In this document: in pieces, positions 25,404 through 33,333 of the stretch
Numbering within the stretch: position 1 is the first letter of the stretch
Layout: every line of letters begins with the position of its first letter
DNA from: an uncultured bacterium
Lineage (GTDB): Bacteria; Patescibacteriota; Minisyncoccia; Phycocordibacterales; Phycocordibacteraceae
Assembly (NCBI GenBank): GCA_943914435.1
Contig: CALUBY010000001.1
Coordinates: 1 to 51,876 of the forward strand
Length of the DNA: 51,876 bases
Direction of reading: 5' to 3'
Position numbers and translations under genes: made by a program
The notes under the pieces: model-generated
Told to the model about the DNA's origin: nothing
The model's database searches: none
Seen by the model: only the letters and a program-made list of their open reading frames with translations

Positions 25404-25964
25404 CTAATCACTTTCGTTATTTTCATACCCCCGCGCATTGGTATAGACACGCTGAATATCGTCATTCTCATCGATAAGATCAAAAATTTTTCCAAGTGCC
25501 TCCTCGTCTGACTCAGAAAGCTCCACAAGGGGTTCGTTCGGAGTATAGGAACCGTTTGGGTGCTTTGTAAAAGCCCACGCTGCAGATCCCTGGGCACCAA
25601 GCTCAAAACCGCTTTTTGTTATGAGGTGCTTTATTTCTTGCGTGGTGCGGTTGGTGTTGTCGGTAAGGGCATCAATGATGAGTGCGGTGCCACCAGGGCC
25701 ATACCACTCATATACCACCTGGGTAAGATCACCCGCGTCCTTGGACGCACCCTTCGCTACCGCGCGATCAATACTGTCCTTCGGCATGTTTATAGCCTTT
25801 GCTCGCGCAATAGCGGCGGCCAAGCCCGGTGCGGTAACCGCTCCCCCTGCTTTCTTTGATTCGAGCGCAATGAGTTTTGAGAATCGCCCAAACGCCTGTG
25901 CACGTGCGCCATCTGCAGCGCCCTTTTGTCTTTTAATCTGTGACCACTTGCTATGTCCTGACAT
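25404..25964 (-). CDS. yebC: YebC/PmpR-family protein, short form
   Basis: YebC-family proteins bind DNA or the ribosome; YebC factors have been linked to relief of ribosome stalling at proline runs and to gene regulation. The N-terminus (MSGHSKWSQIKRQKGAADGAR) and AKAINMPKDSIDRAVAKG are diagnostic, as is YEWYGPGGTALIIDALTDN. At 186 residues it lacks about 60 residues compared with the usual 240-250; the loss is in the third domain after the FTKHPNGSY region. The gene's -10 (TACAGT) lies 6 bases before the ATG. It leads a yebC-ruvC unit. Confidence 0.93.
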   Translation of the reverse strand: MSGHSKWSQIKRQKGAADGARAQAFGRFSKLIALESKKAGGAVTAPGLAAAIARAKAINMPKDSIDRAVAKGASKDAGDLTQVVYEWYGPGGTALIIDALTDNTNRTTQEIKHLITKSGFELGAQGSAAWAFTKHPNGSYTPNEPLVELSESDEEALGKIFDLIDENDDIQRVYTNARGYENNESD

Positions 25965-25970
25965 ATGAAT

Positions 25971-25976
25971 ACTGTA
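25971..25976 (-). promoter_or_regulatory. -10 element of yebC-ruvC
   Basis: TACAGT on the minus strand, 6 bases before the yebC ATG; a leaderless message is predicted. Confidence 0.6.
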
Positions 25977-25981
25977 TCAAA

Positions 25982-26962
25982 TTATCGTCCCAAATAGTCT
26001 CTCCCTTTACGGGTAAGGATGCGGCCTCGAGGAGAGCGCTCTACAAACCCAAGACGCATAAGATAAGGTTCATATACGTTTTCTACGGTATCAGGGTCCT
26101 CGTGGAGTGCCGACGCGAGCGCACGGATACCTGCAGGGCCGCCCTTGAAAGCCTCAAGGAGCGTAAGAAGATATCGTTTGTCGTCCTTTGTGAGGCCAAG
26201 AGTATCAATACCAAACAGTTCGCACGCAAGGTCGGCAACCTCTGCCGAAAGAGGGCGGTTTTCAACCTGTGCGTAATCACGAACACGCTTCAAAAGCGCG
26301 TTTGCGACACGGGGAGTTGCGCGACTGCGACTCGCAACACGCTCGACAACCTCGTCGGGTGCATCAAGACCAAGTACGCCCGCTGACCGTTTAATAATTT
26401 TAAGAAGGTCATCGTGACTATAGAAATCGAGCTGATAGACCCCGCCCCCAAAGCGTGAGCGTAGAGGCGAAGAGAGCTGCGCCATGCGAGTGGTGGCACC
26501 CACGAGCGTAAAAGGAGGGAGGGCAAGCTCCACCGTGCGCGCAGACGGCCCTTTCCCAAGGACAATATCAAGCGAACCAGACTCAAGAGCGGGATAGAGA
26601 AGTTCCTCTACTTTTGAGGAGAGCTGGTGAATCTCGTCTATGAACAACACCGTGCCTGGCTCAAGATTAGTGAGAATGCTTGCAAGGTCTGCGGCGCGTT
26701 CTATAGCAACACCAGAGGTAGATTTAAGGGGAGCGTCGAGCGAGGCCGCCACAAGATGGGCAAGGGTCGTTTTTCCAACCCCCGGAGGACCATAAAAGAG
26801 AATGTGTTCAGGCATGTCACCTCGCATGCGTGCCGCCTCTAAAACGACAGAAACATTAGCTTTTACGTGGCCCTGGCCGACATAGTCGTCCCACACAGAG
26901 GGTCTGAGGGCACTATCGAGCGCCTGGTCTCTAAGCTTCGGTGTTTCGAGGGGGGTTGACAT
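25982..26962 (-). CDS. ruvB: Holliday junction branch migration ATPase RuvB
   Basis: AAA+ motor that, with RuvA, drives branch migration of Holliday junctions. Walker A is GPPGVGKT (about 58-65) and Walker B LFIDEIH; the arginine-finger region (TRMAQLSSPLRSRFG) and the C-terminal winged helix (RGRILTRKGRDYL) are present. The start at 26962 (MSTPLETPKL) is preferred because TAGAAT lies 19 bases upstream; an in-frame ATG at 26983 overlaps that hexamer. About 326 residues, normal. Confidence 0.96.
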   Translation of the reverse strand: MSTPLETPKLRDQALDSALRPSVWDDYVGQGHVKANVSVVLEAARMRGDMPEHILFYGPPGVGKTTLAHLVAASLDAPLKSTSGVAIERAADLASILTNLEPGTVLFIDEIHQLSSKVEELLYPALESGSLDIVLGKGPSARTVELALPPFTLVGATTRMAQLSSPLRSRFGGGVYQLDFYSHDDLLKIIKRSAGVLGLDAPDEVVERVASRSRATPRVANALLKRVRDYAQVENRPLSAEVADLACELFGIDTLGLTKDDKRYLLTLLEAFKGGPAGIRALASALHEDPDTVENVYEPYLMRLGFVERSPRGRILTRKGRDYLGR

Positions 26963-27037
26963 ACAGTTGCACTGTGCTAGCATTCTATCACACCGGCTCT
27001 TTAATTAGGGCCGATTCTCTTTTCAACTCGTATATAG

Positions 27038-27226
27038 CACCCTCTAGGCAAGGCTTGACGGCTTCAGGGCGTTTCCCCAAGGACCATCTGGTACCACGCT
27101 TGTTCGTGGAGCGCTGGGTTCCTCCTCAGGCGACTCGTCCACCTTTCTCACTACGAGAAAGGAGTGCCTGGAGGGTACTGTGTAGGATTTGCAGAGAACA
27201 CAATGCACGCTACGGCGTGCATTGTG
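27038..27226 (+). ncRNA. Candidate structured RNA of unknown family
   Basis: This gene-free stretch (26984-27269) holds clear RNA structure. A 12-pair closing helix joins 27039-27050 to 27165-27176; its single non-Watson-Crick pair is G-U on the plus strand but C-A on the minus. Inside are hairpins 27094-27098/27105-27109 and 27142-27149/27155-27162. Downstream is a perfect 12-bp hairpin (27199-27226) whose loop on the plus strand is the extra-stable C(UACG)G. Both facts favour a plus-strand RNA. The size and outline, a closing stem around one long interior, could fit a 6S-like RNA, but I cannot confirm this. Signature sequences of SRP RNA, RNase P RNA and tmRNA are absent. Confidence 0.5.
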
Positions 27227-27269
27227 CGTATATATGCAGAAGCGCTCCTTTTCGTATTAGTATGGTCGT

Positions 27270-27449
27270 ATGACCGATGACATCGTACAGACCTTTGTGA
27301 GTGTTGCTGACGCGCTCGACGAGGAGCACGCACAAGAACTCGCTTCGATAGAACACGAAGCAACGCAGCTTATTGCTGAAATAAATAACAACAAGGATCA
27401 AGAAAAGCGGAAATCGATACTAGATCGACTGCTTAAGCGAAACGTATGA
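27270..27449 (+). CDS. Small helical protein (59 residues)
   Basis: Reads MTDDIVQTFVSVADALDEEH and on to KRKSILDRLLKRNV, a charged, Glu/Lys-rich and probably all-helical chain. Its stop overlaps the ATG of the next gene in ATGA, and TAGTAT lies 6 bases before its own ATG, so both ends fit the pattern of genuine genes here. I do not recognise a family. It probably works with the coiled-coil protein that follows. Confidence 0.7.
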   Translation: MTDDIVQTFVSVADALDEEHAQELASIEHEATQLIAEINNNKDQEKRKSILDRLLKRNV

Positions 27450-28126
27450 GCCTTGAATCATTTTCCTCCTCGATAGAGGCATCGGAACCAGCAGAACAGA
27501 TTCCGGGTCTTAAAGAGATTGAAGAACGCGTCTCGAGTAGTCATGAGCGCATGGAGAGAGACGAGTCTCGTGTATCGACGCTTCTTGCGGGTGTAGTACC
27601 TGAGAATAAAGAACAAGAAGTGCGCCTTGCGTCTCTTCAAGAGCGCGCCGCAGAACTCACCGCTACACGAGAAGATCTTACACGAGCAGGGAATGCGACC
27701 ATGCTCGATATACTCCTGCGAAATATTCAAACCGCCCAGCAAGAAGGGACAGGCTCTCAAGGCATTGAACAGATACGTCAGGTATTCACGAATAATCCCG
27801 AACTTGCACGAACAGTGCTTGGGGGTCTTTTGCTTGCAACGGAGGAAGAGCGAGTTCGTCTCGACGCGGGAAGAATGCAAGACCTGTCTGAAAAAGTAAA
27901 AGAAGTTGCGGAGGAAATAGAGGTGTCAGATAAAAAAATAATTAAGGGCCTCACCCTGCGCACGGCTGAACGATTAACGCGTGCCGTTATAAGCGCCTCA
28001 ACGCTTGGGATTGGAGGCGTCGTGTACGATACCGCAAAAGATATCGTTGTGAGCATGCAGGCACGTAAGGAGCTTCGCACGAGACGAGCCATGCTTCTTA
28101 ACTCGAGTGCCGCACTCGTGCGCTAG
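27446..28126 (+). CDS. Coiled-coil protein of unknown function
   Basis: Long heptad-like Glu/Arg/Leu stretches (about 20-85 and 125-165) suggest a coiled coil. A moderately hydrophobic Ala/Gly/Val segment near residues 182-203 (AVISASTLGIGGVVYDTAKD) could touch the membrane, and a basic end (ARKELRTRRAMLL) follows. It is translated in overlap with the 59-residue protein. Its stop codon overlaps that of pilB on the other strand (CTAG), so the two genes share a 3' end. No enzyme motif. Confidence 0.75.
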   Translation: MSLESFSSSIEASEPAEQIPGLKEIEERVSSSHERMERDESRVSTLLAGVVPENKEQEVRLASLQERAAELTATREDLTRAGNATMLDILLRNIQTAQQEGTGSQGIEQIRQVFTNNPELARTVLGGLLLATEEERVRLDAGRMQDLSEKVKEVAEEIEVSDKKIIKGLTLRTAERLTRAVISASTLGIGGVVYDTAKDIVVSMQARKELRTRRAMLLNSSAALVR

Positions 28127-29796
28127 TCGCGAGGAAGATCAACCACACGAAGAACCTCATCAAGAGACGTGTCTCCCGCGAGGGCTTTTAATACGCCGTC
28201 TTGTGCCATGGTAAGAAACCCTTGGCGACGTACTGACTTCACAATCTCTCCTTCGCTTGGGTTTTCGCGCAAAAATGTTCCGAGCTCATCATCCATAAAA
28301 ATGGCCTCGTACAAACCAGTACGACCTTTATAACCCGTGCTGTCAGGGGTCTTTGGATCAGGAATCCATACGGAATCAAGGGACGCGGGCATGAGAGAAG
28401 GGTTTGCGAGTGTCGACAATACCCTCTGCATTATCTCTTTTTGCTCAGGGGTCGCAGGAATTTGTTTGCGCTCTTCTGGGTTCAGGCGACGCACAAGACG
28501 CTGTGCCATGGCAACAGAAATTGCTGAGGCAAATGTTTTTGGATCAACGCCAAGATCAACAAGGCGCGGGAACGTGCCGGCCGCGTTGTTTGTGTGAAGA
28601 GTCGAAAACACAAAGTGTCCGGTAAGGGCAGCTTGTACGGCAGTCGTTGCCACTTCGCCGTCTCGAATCTCACCCACCATGATCACGTCGGGGTCCTGGC
28701 GAAGTACCGAACGTAAGCCCGAAGCAAAGGTATATTTCTCACCTTCAGTTTGAGTCTGCACGATGCCCGGCAGGTGATATTCAATCGGGTCTTCAATCGT
28801 CACAATCTTAATTTCAGGGGTGTGAATGTGTCGAAGGAAAGAGTAGAGCGTCGTGGTCTTTCCGGAACCGGTTGGTCCCGTAACGAGTAGCATGCCCGTC
28901 GGTCGGGTTATTTCGGCCGTAAGCCGTGTAAGAAGGTCTTCTCGTATACCAAGCTGTTCAAAGGAAACGCCCAGTATGCCCGGGTCAAGAATACGCATCA
29001 CAAAAGACTCTCCATATGCGCCAGGGATAAGCGACGTACGAATCTCAACTTCCTGATCGCCAACCGGCACCGTAAATCGCCCGTCCTGAGCACGGTTATG
29101 AATATTAAGTTTTAGTCCTGAGAGAAGTTTGACGCGTGACGAAATAAGCTGGTACGTATGAGCGTCAAACGTGTAGATGTCCATAAGCTGCCCATCAAGG
29201 CGAAACCGTAGCCGAATACCTGTTTCCTCAGGCTCGAGGTGAATATCGGATGCTTTTACCGCAAAGGCCGCGGCAAGCATAAACTCAAGCGCTTTTGACA
29301 CCTGTCCGCGCGCGCCGGTGGTAAGAACCTCGTCAAGATGCTTTTTAAGGGCACTTACGGTTGTAAGAGATGTTTGAAGGCCGTGTAGTTCTTCTGCTTG
29401 AATATCAAACACGCCTGCTTTCGATTCGCTTGCAAGGGAGAGCTCAGCGTAGCGGCTATACGCCCGTTCAAGACTCATACGTGAGACAAGAAAGCGCGTA
29501 AGGATATACCCCTGCGCCTCAAGAGCGTGTTCTACCTGAGAGAGGGGGATGCTATTTGGGTTACGAAACGCGAGCGAGATATGTTTGCCTGTTTTTTCAA
29601 ATGCCACCACTTCAGCTTCACGGGCCTCTTTCTCTGGAATGAGACGCAACGCGTCGACATTAATAGGAATAATCGTTAAGTCAGTATACGAAACACCGTA
29701 TTTTTCAGAGAGCACTCGTGCCAAATCTTCTTCTTCTTGCGCACGAACACTCGCAAGCTTGGCGTCTTCAGCGTCAGTGTCAAAATGTGCGGACAT
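28123..29796 (-). CDS. pilB: Type IV pilus assembly ATPase PilB (GspE family)
   Basis: Hexameric ATPase that powers pilus extension. An N-terminal GspE-N/MshEN-like domain (to about 140) is followed by ASDIHLEP (182-189), Walker A GPTGSGKT (307-314), the Asp box (TIEDPIEY), Walker B with E376 (VIMVGEIRD) and the His box (STLHTNNA). The four-cysteine zinc site that normally follows RLVRRL is missing: the sequence goes on NPEERKQIP with no Cys. The pilM-pilN-pilO genes are about 10 kb to the right. TATCAT lies 7 bases upstream of the ATG. Confidence 0.94.
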   Translation of the reverse strand: MSAHFDTDAEDAKLASVRAQEEEDLARVLSEKYGVSYTDLTIIPINVDALRLIPEKEAREAEVVAFEKTGKHISLAFRNPNSIPLSQVEHALEAQGYILTRFLVSRMSLERAYSRYAELSLASESKAGVFDIQAEELHGLQTSLTTVSALKKHLDEVLTTGARGQVSKALEFMLAAAFAVKASDIHLEPEETGIRLRFRLDGQLMDIYTFDAHTYQLISSRVKLLSGLKLNIHNRAQDGRFTVPVGDQEVEIRTSLIPGAYGESFVMRILDPGILGVSFEQLGIREDLLTRLTAEITRPTGMLLVTGPTGSGKTTTLYSFLRHIHTPEIKIVTIEDPIEYHLPGIVQTQTEGEKYTFASGLRSVLRQDPDVIMVGEIRDGEVATTAVQAALTGHFVFSTLHTNNAAGTFPRLVDLGVDPKTFASAISVAMAQRLVRRLNPEERKQIPATPEQKEIMQRVLSTLANPSLMPASLDSVWIPDPKTPDSTGYKGRTGLYEAIFMDDELGTFLRENPSEGEIVKSVRRQGFLTMAQDGVLKALAGDTSLDEVLRVVDLPRD

Positions 29797-29803
29797 GGTA
29801 TGT

Positions 29804-29809
29804 ATGATA
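29804..29809 (-). promoter_or_regulatory. -10 element of pilB
   Basis: TATCAT on the minus strand, 7 bases before the pilB ATG. Confidence 0.55.
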
Positions 29810-29841
29810 CCGCGAGAGAGTACCTATCCCAATTAACAATC

Positions 29842-30441
29842 CTACTGAGCGGCAGTTTTTCCAAAAAGCGTTGAATCAATAAACGTAAGGGTGTCTCGAG
29901 CAGCGAATGTTCCTGGGTGGGTGAGCGCAAAGACCCGTAGATTTTTTTGCGCACCCTTAAGACGAGCGCTCGTGCCAGGAACCACCACGGTATCGATAGG
30001 ATTATAAATAGAGTAGTAGGGAACATGACTCGTGTGACGAGCGAGCGCCTTCATAACGGGGCTTCCTGGACGTAAATCTTTCACGCCAGGACGTATACCA
30101 AAGTACGCGAGTGAAGAGCCGTGATGAGGGGTGCATATGGTAAAGACGCTCAAGGCCTGCTCTTCAACAGAAGGGTTGTTCAGGGCGCATAGTCGCCAAA
30201 TAAGACCACCCTGACTAAACCCAACCACTACAAACTTCTTTCCGGAAAGATGCTCCTCAACGTATGCGGAAAGGTCAGAAGAAATACTCTCAAGAGAGGA
30301 GGTGCCAAACCGTTCTTTGTAATGGAAAGGAAAAAAGGCAACGGACCGGTGTTTTCTCCGTAAATACGCAGTGAGAGGGTGATAATCCCACGCCCCACCC
30401 CCAAACCCGTGAATTAGGAGAATAGGAAGAGGCTCTTGCAT
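29842..30441 (-). CDS. Alpha/beta-hydrolase, lipase-like
   Basis: A 199-residue hydrolase beginning MQEPLPILLIHGFGGGAWDY. The HGFGGG oxyanion loop, the nucleophile elbow GFSQGG (catalytic Ser), an Asp in NPIDTVVVP and a His in LTHPG make a complete catalytic triad. The pattern is close to the triacylglycerol lipase / esterase group with TPHHGS after the elbow. There is no signal peptide, so it is probably cytoplasmic. The start is decided by TATACT 7 bases upstream; a longer frame reading upstream runs through the divergent tsaE gene and is rejected. The substrate is unknown; lipid salvage is a guess. Confidence 0.85.
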   Translation of the reverse strand: MQEPLPILLIHGFGGGAWDYHPLTAYLRRKHRSVAFFPFHYKERFGTSSLESISSDLSAYVEEHLSGKKFVVVGFSQGGLIWRLCALNNPSVEEQALSVFTICTPHHGSSLAYFGIRPGVKDLRPGSPVMKALARHTSHVPYYSIYNPIDTVVVPGTSARLKGAQKNLRVFALTHPGTFAARDTLTFIDSTLFGKTAAQ

Positions 30442-30448
30442 AGAACGT

Positions 30449-30454
30449 AGTATA
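30449..30454 (-). promoter_or_regulatory. -10 element of the hydrolase gene
   Basis: TATACT on the minus strand, 7 bases before the ATG. Confidence 0.6.
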
Positions 30455-30491
30455 AGACAGGACCTAAGAAGCGGCACAGGCCGGTGCTTGG

Positions 30492-30497
30492 TACAAT
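30492..30497 (+). promoter_or_regulatory. -10 element of tsaE-polA-holA
   Basis: TACAAT, 6 bases before the tsaE ATG; a leaderless message is predicted. Confidence 0.65.
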
Positions 30498-30503
30498 GAA
30501 CCC

Positions 30504-30944
30504 ATGAGACCAGTCCGTCGCCTCGACAGTCTTTCGGCCCTTGAAACAGAGGCGGAACAGTTTGTGGGTGACCTTGCCCCCAAGGAAACAGGTGCGACAC
30601 TGGTGACTCTTTCAGGAGAGCTTGGTGCAGGCAAGACCACATTTACTCAATCAGTGGCGCTCGCGCTTGGTGTTCGGGAATCGGTTACCAGTCCGACGTT
30701 TGTGCTTCAAAAAACATATGCACTACCAAAGAGTTCGTTTAAAAAACTCGTGCACATTGATGCGTATCGATTAACGAGCGGAAGTGATCTTGCTGCGCTC
30801 GGCATGAAAGACACACTCCTCGAGCCTTCAACGCTCATATTGCTTGAATGGCCAGAAATGGTAATCGACGGACTTCCGCGAGCAGATGTCGCCATTACCC
30901 TTACCGTAGACGCAGACGGCGCTCGTACCATTTCCTATGCTTAG
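30504..30944 (+). CDS. tsaE: tRNA threonylcarbamoyladenosine biosynthesis ATPase TsaE
   Basis: ATPase partner of TsaB-TsaD in making t6A at position 37 of tRNAs that read ANN codons. Walker A GELGAGKT (38-45), then VTSPTFVL, the HIDAYRL segment and LLEWPE are the family marks. At 146 residues it has normal length. It heads an operon with polA, overlapping it by eight bases. Confidence 0.95.
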   Translation: MRPVRRLDSLSALETEAEQFVGDLAPKETGATLVTLSGELGAGKTTFTQSVALALGVRESVTSPTFVLQKTYALPKSSFKKLVHIDAYRLTSGSDLAALGMKDTLLEPSTLILLEWPEMVIDGLPRADVAITLTVDADGARTISYA

Positions 30945-33333
30945 ATCCCTCCAAGAAAAAAGAACTCGCCTTGTTCTTCTTGATGCACATGCGATTATTC
31001 ATCGCGCATATCACGCACTTCCTGATTTCACGGCGCCTGATGGGCAGCCAACCGGAGCGCTCTACGGACTTTCCTCAATGCTTCTTCGTATTGCGACGGA
31101 GCTTTCGCCTGATTACATTGTTGCGTGTTACGACCTACCCGGAAAGACAGTTCGTCACGAGGCATATGCAGACTACAAGGCCACGCGCACCGCAATGGAT
31201 GATGCGCTCGGCATACAGTTACATACCTCACGTGAAGTGTTTAAGGCGTTTTGCATACCTGTGTATGAGAAGGCGGGGTTCGAAGCAGATGACATCCTTG
31301 GAACCATTGTTGAAAAAATGAAAGACGATCCGGATGTCGATATCATTATCGCGTCAGGGGACATGGATACTATGCAGCTGATTGAGGGCAAGAAAGTTCA
31401 GGTGTATACGCTAAAGAAGGGGCTAAACGACACGATTTTGTATGACGAGGCTGCCATTCTCGAGCGGTACGGGTTTACCCCTGACAAGATTGCCGATTAC
31501 AAAGGCCTGCGAGGAGACCCTTCCGACAACATTAAGGGTGTTCCGGGTATAGGTGATAAGACGGCGACCGAACTTGTGCAAAAGTTTGGATCAGTGGAAG
31601 ACCTCTACACCGCTCTCTTAAAGGACGAGACACTGCTCCTTTCTGCAGGCATAAAGCCACGCATTGTAAATCTGCTCAAGGAGTATGAGGAAGACGCGCG
31701 CTTTTCAAAATCTCTCGCAACGATTCGAAATGATGCGCCGGTGACGTTCTCGCTTCCCAAAAAAGTATGGAAAGAAACCATCTCACCCGAAGCGCTACTT
31801 GAGCTGTTTGACCTGCTTGGTTTCCGTTCACTTAAAAACCGTGTCCGCAGCCTTCTTGGGGAGAAGGAGGATTCGCTTGGTGATGATGAGGAACAGGAGG
31901 AGGATGGTGTGAGCGACGAGGAAATAGACGCGACACGACTCGAAGAAGCAAAGGTAATGTTGTGGCTTTTATATTCTGATTTCACCAACCCATCTCTTGA
32001 TGACATCATTGCGTATACAAAAGCGAAAGGATTTGAAGAGGCATACACGTCTCTTCAAAAAAGTCTGAAAGAAACGGGCCGACTGCAGGAGCTGTATGAC
32101 ACCATCGAGCACCCATTGATTTCAATCTTGGCTGAAATGCGCACGTGTGGCGTACGTATTGATACTAAGGTTTTAGAAGGCCTTCAGAAAGAATATCGAA
32201 AAGACCTTGAGAAAATTGAAAAAAGAATCTACGAACGTGTAGGACACGAGTTTAATATTAGCTCTCCAAAACAACTTGGCGCGGTGCTTTTTGATGAGCT
32301 TGAGCTTGGTATAAAGGGACAGAAAAAAACAGCAACCGGACAGCGCTCTACTAAAGAATCAGAACTCGAAAAAATACGAGATAGTCATCCTGTCGTTGCA
32401 GAGGTGCTTGAGTTTCGAGGACTTCAAAAACTTCTCTCGACCTACATAGAAGCACTCCCGCCCCTTCTTGATGAGAACAGCCGTCTCCATGCAGAGTTTC
32501 TCCAGTATGGTGCGGTAACAGGGCGTATGGCGAGCCAGAATCCAGGACTTCAAAATATTCCGATACGAACAGAGCGGGGGAGGGCAATACGTAACGCATT
32601 CGTGCCTCGCGACGGCTTCACGCTTGTTGGGCTCGATTATTCTCAGATTGAGCTCCGGCTCGCGGCGATTCTCTCAGAAGACGAAAAGCTCATGACCATT
32701 TTTAAGAATGATCGAGACGTGCACACAGAAGTTGCGGCGGCTGTGTTTAAAGTCTCTCCTGACGAGGTAGACCGAGAAATGCGTCGTCGAGCAAAGATAA
32801 TTAACTTCGGCATTCTGTATGGCATGGGTGTAAACGCGCTAAAAACGCAGCTTGGTACGAGTGCCGCAGAGGCCCACACCTTTTATGATGAGTACTTTGA
32901 GACCTTCGATACGCTCGCGAAGTATCTCGAGTCGACGCGTGGGTTTGCACGTAAGCACGGATACACCGAGACCCTGTTTGGAAGAAGGCGACAGTTTCCA
33001 GAAATGAAATCATCTCTTCCCTATGTGAGAGCTCAAGCAGAGCGAATGGCGATAAACGCACCCATACAGGGCACACAGGCTGACATCATTAAGCTTGCGA
33101 TGGTGCGAGTAGACCGAATGCTCGAAGAGATGCACGCAAAGGAAGACGTACACCTCTTACTGCAGGTGCACGACGAACTCGTGTATGAGGTAAAGGACGC
33201 TCGCGTAGAAGAAATGGCGAAGAACATACAAGACGTCATGGAAGGCGCTCTTTCGCTCGAAGAAGCGCGAGGGGTACCTATTCGTGCCGATGTAAAAGTG
33301 GGACCAAACTGGGGAACGATGGAGGCGTTATGA
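30937..33333 (+). CDS. polA: DNA polymerase I
   Basis: Gap-filling and primer-removing polymerase. The 5'-3' exonuclease domain (about 1-280) has EADDILGTI, SGDMDTMQL and GDPSDNIKGVPGIGDKTA. The polymerase domain (about 400-798) has motif A LDYSQIELRL (D567), motif B RRRAKIINFGILYG and motif C QVHDELVYEV (D746). The middle, where a proofreading domain would lie, is short, begins with an acidic run (about 308-325) and has no DEDD motif, so 3'-5' proofreading is absent. 798 residues against about 930 in E. coli. It overlaps tsaE by eight bases and holA by four (ATGA). Confidence 0.96.
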   Translation: MLRSLQEKRTRLVLLDAHAIIHRAYHALPDFTAPDGQPTGALYGLSSMLLRIATELSPDYIVACYDLPGKTVRHEAYADYKATRTAMDDALGIQLHTSREVFKAFCIPVYEKAGFEADDILGTIVEKMKDDPDVDIIIASGDMDTMQLIEGKKVQVYTLKKGLNDTILYDEAAILERYGFTPDKIADYKGLRGDPSDNIKGVPGIGDKTATELVQKFGSVEDLYTALLKDETLLLSAGIKPRIVNLLKEYEEDARFSKSLATIRNDAPVTFSLPKKVWKETISPEALLELFDLLGFRSLKNRVRSLLGEKEDSLGDDEEQEEDGVSDEEIDATRLEEAKVMLWLLYSDFTNPSLDDIIAYTKAKGFEEAYTSLQKSLKETGRLQELYDTIEHPLISILAEMRTCGVRIDTKVLEGLQKEYRKDLEKIEKRIYERVGHEFNISSPKQLGAVLFDELELGIKGQKKTATGQRSTKESELEKIRDSHPVVAEVLEFRGLQKLLSTYIEALPPLLDENSRLHAEFLQYGAVTGRMASQNPGLQNIPIRTERGRAIRNAFVPRDGFTLVGLDYSQIELRLAAILSEDEKLMTIFKNDRDVHTEVAAAVFKVSPDEVDREMRRRAKIINFGILYGMGVNALKTQLGTSAAEAHTFYDEYFETFDTLAKYLESTRGFARKHGYTETLFGRRRQFPEMKSSLPYVRAQAERMAINAPIQGTQADIIKLAMVRVDRMLEEMHAKEDVHLLLQVHDELVYEVKDARVEEMAKNIQDVMEGALSLEEARGVPIRADVKVGPNWGTMEAL

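Noticed and set aside
27081..27125. T-box riboswitch, suggested by TGGTACCACG followed by a hairpin
   Set aside because: The full AGGGUGGNACCGCG consensus and its pairing partner are missing, and no aminoacyl-tRNA synthetase or amino-acid gene follows.
27038..27226. SRP RNA, RNase P RNA or tmRNA
   Set aside because: The GUCAGG / GGAAGG / AGCAGC core of SRP RNA, the GAGGAAAGUC and ACAGNRA motifs of RNase P RNA, and a tRNA-like end with a tag frame are all absent on both strands.
30442..30642. N-terminal extension of the lipase-like protein
   Set aside because: It would run through the divergent tsaE gene and its promoter; the -10 at 30449-30454 places the start at 30441.
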